Below are positions 41,305 to 50,579 of a stretch of DNA of 64,000 bases, in pieces. The position numbers and the translations under genes were made by a program. The stretch is taken from positions 1 to 64,000 of the forward strand of contig NZ_NFHD01000011.1 in NCBI RefSeq assembly GCF_002159185.1. Reading direction: 5' to 3'. Source of the stretch: Gemmiger sp. An87. Lineage in GTDB: Bacteria; Bacillota; Clostridia; Oscillospirales; Ruminococcaceae. Under the pieces are notes generated by a model that was given only the letters and a program-made list of their open reading frames with translations, did no database searches and was not told the origin of the DNA. Each line of letters starts with the position of its first letter. The stretch's first letter is position 1.

Positions 41305-42540
41305 ATGGAATTATTTGAAGAAATTCAGCGGCTTATTGCTCTTGGAACAGAAGGAGAGTACTGGGATTTCAAAGAACTGTGGCATAATAATAAAGCCAGC
41401 CTTCTTCACGACATCATTTGTATGGCTAACAATCAAGTTGGTAGAGATGCCTATATCATTTTTGGTGTAAGTGATAGTAAAAGCCCCGATGGTGTTAAGA
41501 TAAAAGGAGTACAAGAAGCCAACAGAAAGGATCAACAGCATCTTATTGATTTCTTGCGGAACAAAAAGTTTGTCGGTGGGGTTCGCCCCTCGGTTTATTT
41601 ACAAACCCTTGAGATTCCAGATGAGAATGGTGTGTGCCAACAAATAGATGTAGTGATTGTCAAGGATTCTGTCAAAACACCTTTTTTCATAGTAGAGAAT
41701 TTTAGAGATAAAGATAAGGAAATTAGAGCGGGATACATATACACCAGGATTGGAGATACCAACACAGCGATTGATTCTATTGCCGATTTGGATAAGATTG
41801 AATATCTGTGGAGAAAGCGTTTTGGAATTGACTTGTCAGCTGTTGAGAAACTGCTTCGGCTCTTAGATTCTCCAGATGATTGGATTGGCGATTTGAACTG
41901 GGGCGACTTCAAATATCACAAATATTTCCCGGAATTTCAAATCCGCATCATAGACATTGAAGATCAAGAGCAATTTTCAAGTAACAGCATTATGAGGAAT
42001 ATTGCAGATCATCAAGCTGATAAAGGGTATTCTGTAAGTGATGTGGTTATAACATATCACTCAACAGTTCTCTACCAAGATCATGTCCTCTACTTGGATG
42101 GGGGGAGACACCTTATCCCTTTTCCAAAGAGCAATACAGTATATAGAAACAATCTCACTTCTCAAGAACCATCTTTGACTTATCTGTATTTTAATATGGA
42201 TAGTATTGCAGGAAAGTTGTTTAACTGCTTTGCTTGCGTTAGAAATAATTGGTATAACGAAAAGTGGGATGTACGCCCAGGGGTGGCTTTTCTTACATTC
42301 CAAGATAAGGCGGAGCAGCAACAATTCGAGGCATTTGTGTGGGGAGAATTACAAGCAATAGAAGCTGAATATACTGACGCTTTGACGCAGAGACAGTATA
42401 TTCGTATTCATTCCACCGAGGATTACTTTATCGGTGGTTGGTCTAAAGCAAACGAGATAAAATCTTGGCACTTATATGAGCAGTTTATGGGCTTAACTGG
42501 TAGTAGCCTAATCGAAAAACTTCCAGAAATGCCAAACTAA
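41305..42540 (+). CDS. Schlafen/AlbA_2-domain protein between pglX and pglZ
   Basis: 411 aa. The N-terminal ~150 residues carry the AlbA_2 (Schlafen-like) pattern: EGEYWDFKELWHNNK, LLHDIICMANNQVGRDAYIIFGVSD, and GYIYTRIGDTNTAI. The C-terminal 250 residues are not recognised. AlbA_2 proteins include RNA-cleaving or ATP-binding factors and recur as defence effectors. AAGGAG lies 8 bp before the ATG; 12 bp follow pglX-C and 16 bp precede pglZ, so it is inside the operon. A/T-rich codons mark it as an insertion; the core BREX genes do not need it. Confidence 0.78.
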   Translation: MELFEEIQRLIALGTEGEYWDFKELWHNNKASLLHDIICMANNQVGRDAYIIFGVSDSKSPDGVKIKGVQEANRKDQQHLIDFLRNKKFVGGVRPSVYLQTLEIPDENGVCQQIDVVIVKDSVKTPFFIVENFRDKDKEIRAGYIYTRIGDTNTAIDSIADLDKIEYLWRKRFGIDLSAVEKLLRLLDSPDDWIGDLNWGDFKYHKYFPEFQIRIIDIEDQEQFSSNSIMRNIADHQADKGYSVSDVVITYHSTVLYQDHVLYLDGGRHLIPFPKSNTVYRNNLTSQEPSLTYLYFNMDSIAGKLFNCFACVRNNWYNEKWDVRPGVAFLTFQDKAEQQQFEAFVWGELQAIEAEYTDALTQRQYIRIHSTEDYFIGGWSKANEIKSWHLYEQFMGLTGSSLIEKLPEMPN

Positions 42541-42556
42541 AGAAGGAGGTTGCAGC

Positions 42557-45154
42557 GTGGATATAGAAAAAGTAATACAAGACCTAAATCGCAGATTTGC
42601 TGCACCTTTGCCGGAATATTATCATCGCCGTATTATTTTCTGGCATGATGAGGACAGAGAGTTCGAGGATAAGCTGGATGAAATTAAGCTGGACAATGCC
42701 AAACTGGTTGCTTTGAACGGCAGCAACACCTTTATGGTGAAAAAGTTGCTGGGGAGCGATGACCAGACAAACAATTATTTGGTTTACAATCCTCTCTCTT
42801 TTGATAAGCCGGATGATGACTGGCTGATTGACGTGAAACTGTACAGTGAAGAATTCCGTGCTGATCTGATTTCTATGTGGATGGATGAGATGGGCTTGGT
42901 GTCAAGTTTTGCGATGCGGAAAGAGGTCAAACACTATCGAAAATTCTTTAATGCCAAGGAGCGCCGGGCAAAGGTAGCAGCTCAGAGTAAAACTCCGGAG
43001 AAACCGGCACAGCTGCACATCGCTGTCATGGCAGCAATCTGCGGTATCAAAGAACCCCAGCCGAATCAGATCATGCAGTGCGTGTTTCGTGCCGGTCTGG
43101 ATAAGCAGAACAACCCGGTCTATCAGGATTTTGTAAACTATGGGGCGCAGGATGCTTTCTGGGCGATGGTGCGCCAAGGAACCGGCTACTGCGAGGAAGA
43201 AGGAGACATCGGGCAGCTGGCAATTCATTTACTGCTGACTGCATCTACTCGCACTATGTTCCCAGAACATCTGGCTGGCTTAGAAAGATTCCTGTCCCTT
43301 CCCCATCAGGCATATTGCTATGACTTTGTGTCTGACTGGCTGCGGAGTGAGGATAATCATCAGCTTTATGAAATCGCCCGTTATGTGGAGGAAGAAGCCC
43401 ACTTGCCGAAACGGTTTAGCCAGCTGGCACTGGAAGATTTGGTGGATACCGAGTGCTTCCCATGTGTCAACGAAATCATTCTGACAAAGCTGATGACGGA
43501 AATCAGCAATCAAATCATTGATGCGGATGTCATTACGAAAATAGTGGAAAAACGGCGCACTTGTGTCTGGTATGCGGAGTTTGCCAACTTCTATGAGGGC
43601 ATTTTGCAGGTGGCGAATATGCAGGAGTTCTTCAAAGAACATTCTGCCGGTTTCCACACGGCACAAGCTCGTGAGATCTGGAAGAACTACACCAATGATT
43701 ACTACAGGATGGATCGCTATTACCGACAGTTCCAGCTCTGCTTTCAGAGAAGCCTGGAAACCTCCAATATTCTGCTGGATGACCTGTTCAAGCACGTTGT
43801 GGATAAGGTAGAAGGGCTGTATTCTCACTGGTTCCTGGGTGAACTGGGAAGTAACTGGTCGGATGTGTGCGCCGATGAACTGGCACAGTACGGAAAGATA
43901 CTGGAAATTCCCCAGCAGAAGGACTTCTATCGTTCCCGCATCAAAAATGCAGATTCCAGAATATTTGTCATTATCTCGGATGCCATGCGCTATGAGGTGG
44001 CGGCTACCCTTGCGGAAGAACTTGAGCGAGAGAACCAGAGCCAGGTGAAGCTGGCGAATATGCAGAGCATTTTCCCGTCGATCACTAAGTTTGGTATGGC
44101 TGCGCTACTTCCGCACACGAAGCTGTCTATCGAGGTGAAGAACGATGTTCTGACCGTTTTGGCTGATGGGCAGTCTACCGCAAGTACCAACCGTGACAAG
44201 GTGCTGAAAGCGGCTAATCCTGCAAGTGTGGTGTTGCAGTACAAGAACATCATCGGCATGAAACGTGCCGAGAGAAGCGCCTTGGTGAAAGGTATGGATG
44301 TTGTGTACATCTACCACGATACCATTGATGAAGCAAGTCATACCTCTGATACCGCTGTTTTCACGGCTTGTGAGAAAGCAGTTTCTGAACTAAAAAACAT
44401 GGTGCGTATCATCGTAAATGAGTTTGGCGGCACGAATATTCTGATTACCGCAGACCACGGGTTCCTATACACATACAGTCCTCTGACTGAGGATAACAAG
44501 GCGGACAAAACCAGCTTTAACAGCATGGATGTGGAATATGGCAGACGATACGCCATTATGCAGAAAGGTGCTTCGCCGGATTATCTGATGCCGGTAAAAT
44601 TCCTGGATGGAGAAACCGAGTTTGAAGGTTTTGCACCGAGAGAAAACATTCGCATCAAGATGAATGGCGGTGGCTTGAACTTTGTCCATGGTGGTATCAG
44701 TTTGCAGGAAATGGTGGTTCCGGTCATTGACTATCACCATTTGAGAAATGATTCGATGGAATATAAGCGAAACAAACAGAAATACGATACAAAACCGGTT
44801 ACTGTGAGCCTGCTGTCTGCAAGTCGGAAGATCAGCAATATGATTTTCAGCCTGAACTTCTATCAGAAGGATGCAGTGGGTGCGAACCGAGAAGCCGCAA
44901 CCTATCAGGTTTATTTTACAGATTCTAATGGCAAGCAGATCAGTGATGTGCAGAAGATCATTGCCGATAAAACTACCGACAACGGCACAGAGCGTACATT
45001 CCGCTGTACTTTCAATCTGAAGCCGCTGAAGTACAGCAATACCGGAACCTACTATCTGGTGATTGCAGACGAGCCGGGACTCCAGCTTCCGCAGCGTGAG
45101 GAATTTCAGATTGACATTGCCTTTGCGGTGGACGAGTTCGACTTTTTCAGTTAA
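42557..45154 (+). CDS. pglZ: BREX-1 phosphatase-fold protein PglZ
   Basis: 865 aa, usual length. The alkaline-phosphatase-superfamily core shows RIFVIISDAMRYEVAATL near residues 468-485 (metal-binding Asp), VVYIYHDTIDEASH near 580 and ITADHGFLYTY near 630. The C-terminal part has beta-rich BREX-specific sequence. PglZ is essential for BREX. GTG start 6 bp after AAGGAGGT. Spacing to brxL is 21 bp. Confidence 0.95.
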   Translation: MDIEKVIQDLNRRFAAPLPEYYHRRIIFWHDEDREFEDKLDEIKLDNAKLVALNGSNTFMVKKLLGSDDQTNNYLVYNPLSFDKPDDDWLIDVKLYSEEFRADLISMWMDEMGLVSSFAMRKEVKHYRKFFNAKERRAKVAAQSKTPEKPAQLHIAVMAAICGIKEPQPNQIMQCVFRAGLDKQNNPVYQDFVNYGAQDAFWAMVRQGTGYCEEEGDIGQLAIHLLLTASTRTMFPEHLAGLERFLSLPHQAYCYDFVSDWLRSEDNHQLYEIARYVEEEAHLPKRFSQLALEDLVDTECFPCVNEIILTKLMTEISNQIIDADVITKIVEKRRTCVWYAEFANFYEGILQVANMQEFFKEHSAGFHTAQAREIWKNYTNDYYRMDRYYRQFQLCFQRSLETSNILLDDLFKHVVDKVEGLYSHWFLGELGSNWSDVCADELAQYGKILEIPQQKDFYRSRIKNADSRIFVIISDAMRYEVAATLAEELERENQSQVKLANMQSIFPSITKFGMAALLPHTKLSIEVKNDVLTVLADGQSTASTNRDKVLKAANPASVVLQYKNIIGMKRAERSALVKGMDVVYIYHDTIDEASHTSDTAVFTACEKAVSELKNMVRIIVNEFGGTNILITADHGFLYTYSPLTEDNKADKTSFNSMDVEYGRRYAIMQKGASPDYLMPVKFLDGETEFEGFAPRENIRIKMNGGGLNFVHGGISLQEMVVPVIDYHHLRNDSMEYKRNKQKYDTKPVTVSLLSASRKISNMIFSLNFYQKDAVGANREAATYQVYFTDSNGKQISDVQKIIADKTTDNGTERTFRCTFNLKPLKYSNTGTYYLVIADEPGLQLPQREEFQIDIAFAVDEFDFFS

Positions 45155-45175
45155 GCATCGCAGGAGGAACCAAGG

Positions 45176-47239
45176 ATGGAACAGATGAATGAGTGTGAAA
45201 GCACTCGTGATGAAATAAAAGAAAAACTCCGTCAGCATTTTGACGGAAAGATTGTCCGTAAAGACTTAACCAAGAAAATCAAAGAAGGAGCTAATGTCCC
45301 GGTATATGTCCTGGAATTTCTGCTGGGACAGTATTGTAGCTCCGATGACGAAGAAGTGATTGAATCCGGTGTGCAGACAGTAAAAAGGATTCTCGCTGAT
45401 AACTTTGTACGTCCAGATGAAGCACAGAAAATCCTTTCCAAACTACGTCAAAAAGGTAGTCATACTGTCATTGATATGATCACCGTCCATTTGGATATAA
45501 AAAGGAATTGCTTCTTCGCCTCCTTCTCGAATTTAGGGCTGACTAATGTGCCCATCGAAGATGAATATCCGGAAAAATACGACCGCCTGTTATGCGGCGG
45601 TATCTGGTGCATTGTGCAGCTGGATTATGAATATGTGGAGGAAGAAAAGCAGAACGGTTATCCGATTCAAATCCGTAAACTGACGCCGATTCAGATGCCG
45701 CATATTGATATTGCAGACCTGAAACAGGGACGAAAGGCTTTTTCCAAAGAAGAATGGATTGACATCCTGCTCCGTTCTATTGGTATGGAGCCGGATGCAC
45801 TTTCCTATCGTGAAAAATGGTTGCTTCTGACCCGTATGATTCCATTGGTGGAGAATAACTTCAACCTTTGTGAGCTCGGTCCCCGCAGTACCGGTAAATC
45901 TCATCTGTACAAGGAGATTTCTCCAAACAGTATTTTGGTTTCCGGTGGTCAGACGACGGTTGCGAACCTTTTCTACAACATGGGAAGAAAAACAGTAGGT
46001 CTGGTTGGTTTATGGGATTGTGTTGCCTTTGATGAGGTAGCGGGAATTCGTTTTAAGGACAAAGACGGAATCCAGATTATGAAAGACTATATGGCATCTG
46101 GTTCTTTTGCCCGTGGTAAAGAGGAAAAAGCGGCTTCCGCATCTATGGTATTTGTCGGAAACATCAACCAGAGCGTAGATGTCCTTCTGAAAACTTCCAG
46201 CCTGTTTGACCCGTTCCCGCCTGAAATGGGCACGGATACAGCATTTTTAGACCGTATGCACTGCTACCTGCCGGGATGGGAAATTCCGAAGTTCAGACCG
46301 GAGCATTTTACGAACGACTATGGGTTCATCAGCGATTATCTAGCTGAGTTTATCCGTGAGCTGCGGAAGGAACAATATGGTGATGCCATTGACCGGTACT
46401 TCCGACTTGGAAAAAACCTGAACCAGAGAGATACCATTGCAGTTAGAAGAATGGTTGACGGTTATCTGAAACTGGTTTATCCGGATGGAGAGTTTACCAA
46501 AGAACAGCTGGAAGAAGTTCTTCAGCTGGCGCTGGAAATGCGTCGCCGTGTAAAAGAGCAGCTGAAAAAGCTGGGCGGTATGGAGTTCTATGATGTGAAC
46601 TTCTCCTACATTGATATGGATGATATGTCCGAACATTATGTGTCTGTACCAGAACAAGGCGGCGGAAAGTTAATTCCGGAAGGAATGTGCAACCCTGGAC
46701 AGGTCTATACTGCTTCTCAAGGTAAGAGCGGTATGATCGGTGTGTTCCGGCTGGAGTCCCAGATGCTTCCTGGAAACGGAAAGTTTGAAAGAACTGGCAT
46801 TGGAACTGACCGTGATGCGAAAGAATCTACCAACACGGCATTTAATTTTCTGAAGGCAAATGCTAACCGTATTAGTGGCAGCATCAGTACCACGATGAAG
46901 GACTATATTATCAACTATCAGGATTTGCAGGGCATTGGTATGACCGGTAAACTGGCACTGCCTACGTTAATTGCTTTGTGTTCTGTCGCATTGGGAAAGC
47001 CGGTGCAGAGTTCTCTGGTCGTGTTGGGTGAGATCAGCATCAGCGGAACGATGATAAAGGTGGATGAGCTTGCAAGTACGTTGCAGGTGTGTCTGGACAG
47101 CGGTGCAAAACGAGTGCTGATACCAAGTACATCTTTCGTCGATTTTGCGACAGTTCCTCCAGATTTAATGAGTGCATTTCAGTTGATTCCTTATCAGAGC
47201 GCAGAGGATGCCGTGTTTAAGGCTTTAGGGGTAGAGTAA
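45176..47239 (+). CDS. brxL: BREX-1 Lon-like AAA+ protease BrxL
   Basis: 687 aa. AAA+ module with Walker A GPRSTGKSHLYKE near residue 235 and a Walker-B-like CVAFDEVAG near 280, then a C-terminal Lon-type protease-like domain containing VQSSLVVLGEISISGTMIKV near 607-626 and the typical SGAKRVLIPS. In type 1 BREX, BrxL is needed for phage defence but not methylation. CAGGAGGAACC precedes the ATG. It closes the canonical BREX set; a 74-bp gap follows. Confidence 0.95.
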   Translation: MEQMNECESTRDEIKEKLRQHFDGKIVRKDLTKKIKEGANVPVYVLEFLLGQYCSSDDEEVIESGVQTVKRILADNFVRPDEAQKILSKLRQKGSHTVIDMITVHLDIKRNCFFASFSNLGLTNVPIEDEYPEKYDRLLCGGIWCIVQLDYEYVEEEKQNGYPIQIRKLTPIQMPHIDIADLKQGRKAFSKEEWIDILLRSIGMEPDALSYREKWLLLTRMIPLVENNFNLCELGPRSTGKSHLYKEISPNSILVSGGQTTVANLFYNMGRKTVGLVGLWDCVAFDEVAGIRFKDKDGIQIMKDYMASGSFARGKEEKAASASMVFVGNINQSVDVLLKTSSLFDPFPPEMGTDTAFLDRMHCYLPGWEIPKFRPEHFTNDYGFISDYLAEFIRELRKEQYGDAIDRYFRLGKNLNQRDTIAVRRMVDGYLKLVYPDGEFTKEQLEEVLQLALEMRRRVKEQLKKLGGMEFYDVNFSYIDMDDMSEHYVSVPEQGGGKLIPEGMCNPGQVYTASQGKSGMIGVFRLESQMLPGNGKFERTGIGTDRDAKESTNTAFNFLKANANRISGSISTTMKDYIINYQDLQGIGMTGKLALPTLIALCSVALGKPVQSSLVVLGEISISGTMIKVDELASTLQVCLDSGAKRVLIPSTSFVDFATVPPDLMSAFQLIPYQSAEDAVFKALGVE

Positions 47240-47313
47240 TCAGTAAAACCTGCCTATTCTCTTAACACATAGAAAAAACGATTACACAGTAGCAACTAAG
47301 GGAGGTTGATAGC

Positions 47314-48078
47314 ATGAAGGAAAAAAGTCCAAGTTTTCTGAAGATTGTATATTTTGATGAAGCTGCGGCACAGGATTATTTGGACATTACAAATGGAGGC
47401 AGACTTGATTGGAGCAAAGAAGAAAACAGAAAGCGTGCTGCTCAAATACTTGCGGAAATTGAGGCACAAGCAAAGGGTGGTTTTAATATAATTAGCTTCT
47501 TAAAAGGAAGTATATCTGGAAATATTGATGCTAAGACCAGTGGTGAAGTATCTAAATTATTAGACACGACAATAAAGAATACCCTGCTGACAGACTATAT
47601 AGCAAAGGCGCATACAGACGAAAAAATCAAAAAATTCGGGGACTCTGGGGTTTACGCTCCTAAAAACTCAGTGACTCTGTATAAAATGTATAGCTCATAT
47701 CTGTCAATTGTTCCAAAAGAGCAATTACCGTTTGACTTTGATGTAGAGAAATTAAATGAAGCTGTACTAGGTGAACGAGGTTATTATGCTATGTTGCTGA
47801 AAACAGAAAGTGTGCCTTCATCTGTTCTGAGATTTAACATCAATGCATTCAAAAATAACTATAGTCTCGCTGATTTGAGCAAAATGAATCTTACATATTA
47901 TGGGGTTGAAGTTGGAACTTGTAAACAGGCGGAATTAGGTATAGATCAAGAATTTGACTTTCAAGGGAAGTCACCGAAGGTAACCGCCGAAAGTGTATTA
48001 GGGATGAACGAAGATGCACCAAACCAGGAAAACGACCTTGCAGTATATGATATTGTACTAGCGGGAGTAAAAGCATGA
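47314..48078 (+). CDS. DUF6414-like protein
   Basis: 254 aa. Opens with FLKIVYFDEAAAQDYLDITNGGRLDW, a pattern I associate with the DUF6414 family; a Gly-Gly-Phe membrane-proximal-like segment (KGGFNIISFLKGSISGNID) follows, then a soluble alpha/beta part. Function unknown. AGGGAGG precedes the ATG. Its stop overlaps the AAA+ gene start by 4 bp, so the two are translationally coupled. A/T-rich codon use sets this trio apart from the BREX core. Confidence 0.65.
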   Translation: MKEKSPSFLKIVYFDEAAAQDYLDITNGGRLDWSKEENRKRAAQILAEIEAQAKGGFNIISFLKGSISGNIDAKTSGEVSKLLDTTIKNTLLTDYIAKAHTDEKIKKFGDSGVYAPKNSVTLYKMYSSYLSIVPKEQLPFDFDVEKLNEAVLGERGYYAMLLKTESVPSSVLRFNINAFKNNYSLADLSKMNLTYYGVEVGTCKQAELGIDQEFDFQGKSPKVTAESVLGMNEDAPNQENDLAVYDIVLAGVKA

Positions 48079-49214
48079 AAAAAATTGTTTTATTTTATGG
48101 CTCTGATAGAGCTTTTGCAGAAATTATACCCAAGGGTCATAGAAATCTGCTGAGTATTGCCATGCAAATGGATGACGAGAGCAAGAAAATTGTAATGGAA
48201 GTTAAAGGATTTCCACAGCAAGAATCAGAGCCGGAAAAGCCCAAAAAGAAAAAGCCACGTGTTGCTAATCTGGTAATATACGCAAATGAATACAATAGTG
48301 TCAATGAACACGTTATTACAAACTTCATTGATTTCATAGCCCAAATCAATGTAACCAATATGTATATTCAAAATCCACCAGCGCTGTTACTCGATCAAGT
48401 TGAAAGAGTATATGGTGATAGTTGTGAGATTAAACCTAAGCATCAAAAGTACAATGCTATAAGCGAGGATATTATCAAACGTATATATGCTGGATTCGAT
48501 GACAGAATTATTGGTCAGGAATCTGTAAAAATGAAACTGCTGAAAGCTCTTTACCCCCTTATGGATAATAGGCAGAACAAACCCGTTGTAATATTATTCT
48601 ACGGGGATTCTGGACTTGGAAAAACAGAAACAGTACAGTACCTTACAGAGTTACTTGGAGGTGTGCTGCTTAGAAAACAGTTTTCTATGTACCAGAATAA
48701 TGAGTTCTCAAATTATCTTTTTGGAGGAAAGCATAATCAGAAGAGCTTTGCTAAAGACTTACTAGCCAGAGACTCTAATGTCATTTTGCTTGATGAGTTT
48801 GATAAAGCGAATCCCGTTTTCCATAGCGCATTTTATCAATTGTTTGATGAGGGAATTTTTGAGGATCAAAATTACAAAGTGGATGTTCGTCATGCAGTGA
48901 TTTTTTGTACATCAAACTATCAGACAGAAGATGAAATCAAAGAAAAGCTAGGATTGCCAATATATAATCGTTTTGATGCGATTATTAAGTTTAACCCACT
49001 TTCTAATTATGCAAAGACGAAAATTGCGGAATTGGCGTTGAAAAATACTGATAATGGTGATGTGTTACCGAATGAAATCAGAGAAAGAGTGGTTTCTGCA
49101 TCTATGGAATTAAGTAACGCTAGAGAAATTCAGCGATTGGTCAAAGATACTATTTCACTGCACGAAATAAAGAAAATTTGTAATGGATTGAAACTGGAAA
49201 ATGGAACGAATTAA
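48075..49214 (+). CDS. Clp-type AAA+ ATPase
   Basis: 379 aa. Residues ~1-140 are a unique N-terminal region with a basic KPKKKKPR segment. The AAA+ module has the Clp/HSP100 flavour: DDRIIGQESVK near 148, Walker A GDSGLGKTET near 176, Walker B VILLDEFDKA near 236, sensor residues in CTSNYQTEDE, and NAREIQRLVKD in place of the sensor-2 GAR. It lacks the second ATPase domain of ClpB and any protease motif. It probably remodels a partner protein, with the coupled DUF6414 gene as obvious candidate. Confidence 0.85.
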   Translation: MKKIVLFYGSDRAFAEIIPKGHRNLLSIAMQMDDESKKIVMEVKGFPQQESEPEKPKKKKPRVANLVIYANEYNSVNEHVITNFIDFIAQINVTNMYIQNPPALLLDQVERVYGDSCEIKPKHQKYNAISEDIIKRIYAGFDDRIIGQESVKMKLLKALYPLMDNRQNKPVVILFYGDSGLGKTETVQYLTELLGGVLLRKQFSMYQNNEFSNYLFGGKHNQKSFAKDLLARDSNVILLDEFDKANPVFHSAFYQLFDEGIFEDQNYKVDVRHAVIFCTSNYQTEDEIKEKLGLPIYNRFDAIIKFNPLSNYAKTKIAELALKNTDNGDVLPNEIRERVVSASMELSNAREIQRLVKDTISLHEIKKICNGLKLENGTN

Positions 49215-49551
49215 ACTGTTTGAATGGGTAAAAGGAATGTACGGTACAGAGCCAGACTATCCTTGGAATGATTGGAATGCCGTCCTTCGCCATGCAGAAA
49301 ACAAAAAATGGTATGCTCTGATTATGGAAGTGCCTGCTCAAAAGCTCGGATTGGATGAAAACCGTATTATAGACATCTTAAATGTTAAATGTGATCCTCT
49401 TTTGATCGGTTCACTGCGCAGCAAATCAGGATATTTTCCCGCATACCACATGAATAAAGAAAAATGGTTGAGCATTGCCTTGGATGGCAGTGTTCAAGAG
49501 GATGAAATAAAAGATCTTCTGGATATGAGTTATAAACTGACTCAAAAGTGA
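49201..49551 (+). CDS. MmcQ/YjbR-like protein
   Basis: 116 aa with the MmcQ/YjbR layout: EPDYPWNDWNAVLRH, then KKWYALIMEVPAQKLG, KCDPLLIGSLRSKSGYFPAYHMNKEKWLSIAL. The family has a double-wing fold and is called DNA-binding-like. It starts 14 bp inside the AAA+ gene, so the three genes form a tight operon. A strong bidirectional terminator follows. Confidence 0.85.
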   Translation: MERIKLFEWVKGMYGTEPDYPWNDWNAVLRHAENKKWYALIMEVPAQKLGLDENRIIDILNVKCDPLLIGSLRSKSGYFPAYHMNKEKWLSIALDGSVQEDEIKDLLDMSYKLTQK

Positions 49552-49590
49552 GCTTTTCAATTCTTTTGATGGCTTGACTCCTTAAATGCA

Positions 49591-49627
49591 AAAGCAGACC
49601 TGTAAACTCGGCACAGGTCTGCTTTAT
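49591..49627. terminator. bidirectional terminator
   Basis: AAAGCAGACCTGT and ACAGGTCTGCTTT form a perfect 13-bp stem with a 9-nt loop, serving both the + strand defence operon and the minus-strand toxin/antitoxin-like genes. Confidence 0.9.
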
Positions 49628-49642
49628 GAATTTGGAACCATC

Positions 49643-49855
49643 TTAATTTTTCTCTTTATACTCGGAAATCAGTTCCTCTGTCAAATACTCATCGCTCATA
49701 CAGTGCAGATCAGATACTCCTTCACTTATTAGACGATAAATGGTTGAACGATAGAAGAAGCTTAAGGCATCATCCAAGGACAGGTTTTCTTTTTCCGAAA
49801 ATTGCTCGATAATTCGGGCATATTTTTTTTGCAATAAAATAGGATTGGCGGTCAA
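49643..49855 (-). CDS. DUF3791 small protein
   Basis: 70-aa helical protein (ARIIEQFSEKENLSLDDALSFFYRSTIYRLISEGVSDLHCMSDEYL) of the DUF3791 type. Such proteins are encoded next to DUF3990 genes and are candidate antitoxins. Its start overlaps the DUF3990 stop by 4 bp, so it is translationally coupled. It is last in a minus-strand three-gene unit. Confidence 0.78.
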   Translation of the reverse strand: MTANPILLQKKYARIIEQFSEKENLSLDDALSFFYRSTIYRLISEGVSDLHCMSDEYLTEELISEYKEKN

Positions 49856-50325
49856 ATCTGTTCACTCCCTTCATAGTGCAGATACTCATCAAGAGCGTTC
49901 TGCGTTCGGAAACATATTTGTAAGTTGGGCTTTTCATAGCGCAGGCGGCGAATCGCTTCTCCTTTGTCAATCAGATTATCAAAGTAAAGCTCAACGGTAT
50001 TAAATACCTTATCGTTGGCGACACCGCCAATCACTATATCATAATCTGTTGTATCATTTCCAGTTCTGCATTTCAGAATAAAGTCGAGCCATTCTTCAGA
50101 ATAGCTTTCAAATATCAAAATCTTAAGTTCCTGATAAGCCTTTTCATCAAAAATATAACGAGAAACAATTCCGTTTTTGCCACGACGCTTGAATTTTTCA
50201 CACCACTTTACTGCTTGATCGTAAAGAGGTGTTGTGTAAAAGCCACGTCCAAAATCGACATTTTCTCTGGAATGTAATAAATCTGGAGTTTGAATTTCCA
50301 GATAGGAGCCATGATATAAAATCAT
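49852..50325 (-). CDS. DUF3990 protein, ADP-ribosyltransferase-like fold
   Basis: 157 aa. Starts with ILYHGSYLEI, followed by the FGRGFYTTPLYDQAVKWCEKF motif, typical of DUF3990, a family with resemblance to ADP-ribosyltransferases (Tyr-His-Gly ... Gly-Phe-Tyr-Thr). Enzymatic activity is not shown. It is sandwiched between two DUF3791 genes with 4-bp overlaps on both sides, the signature of a toxin-antitoxin-like unit. Confidence 0.8.
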   Translation of the reverse strand: MILYHGSYLEIQTPDLLHSRENVDFGRGFYTTPLYDQAVKWCEKFKRRGKNGIVSRYIFDEKAYQELKILIFESYSEEWLDFILKCRTGNDTTDYDIVIGGVANDKVFNTVELYFDNLIDKGEAIRRLRYEKPNLQICFRTQNALDEYLHYEGSEQI

Positions 50326-50561
50326 AATTGGATACCCCTTTCTTCCATTAAGCTGATAATATCATCTACGATATAGTCCTTACTTTGGGTATGAAGCATC
50401 TCATACTCCGGTACGATATAGCTACTCAAAATATCGCTTTTTTCAGTCAACGCCTGATAAACTTCTTCGGCATTTTTTCCCAGCTTGATGGCAATATTTT
50501 CGATACAGAATACAGCAAATTCCAGCTCATCTGTATTTGTTATTTTAGAGTTATCTAACAT
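50322..50561 (-). CDS. DUF3791 small protein (second copy)
   Basis: 79 aa: ELEFAVFCIENIAIKLGKNAEEVYQALTEKSDILSSYIVPEYEMLHTQSKDYIVDDIISLM, the classical DUF3791 form. First gene of the three-gene unit, 18 bp after the metallopeptidase gene on the same strand, with GGGGTG as ribosome site. Two divergent DUF3791 proteins flanking one DUF3990 is worth noting. Confidence 0.82.
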   Translation of the reverse strand: MLDNSKITNTDELEFAVFCIENIAIKLGKNAEEVYQALTEKSDILSSYIVPEYEMLHTQSKDYIVDDIISLMEERGIQL

Positions 50562-50579
50562 GGTTGAAGCACCCCCCTG

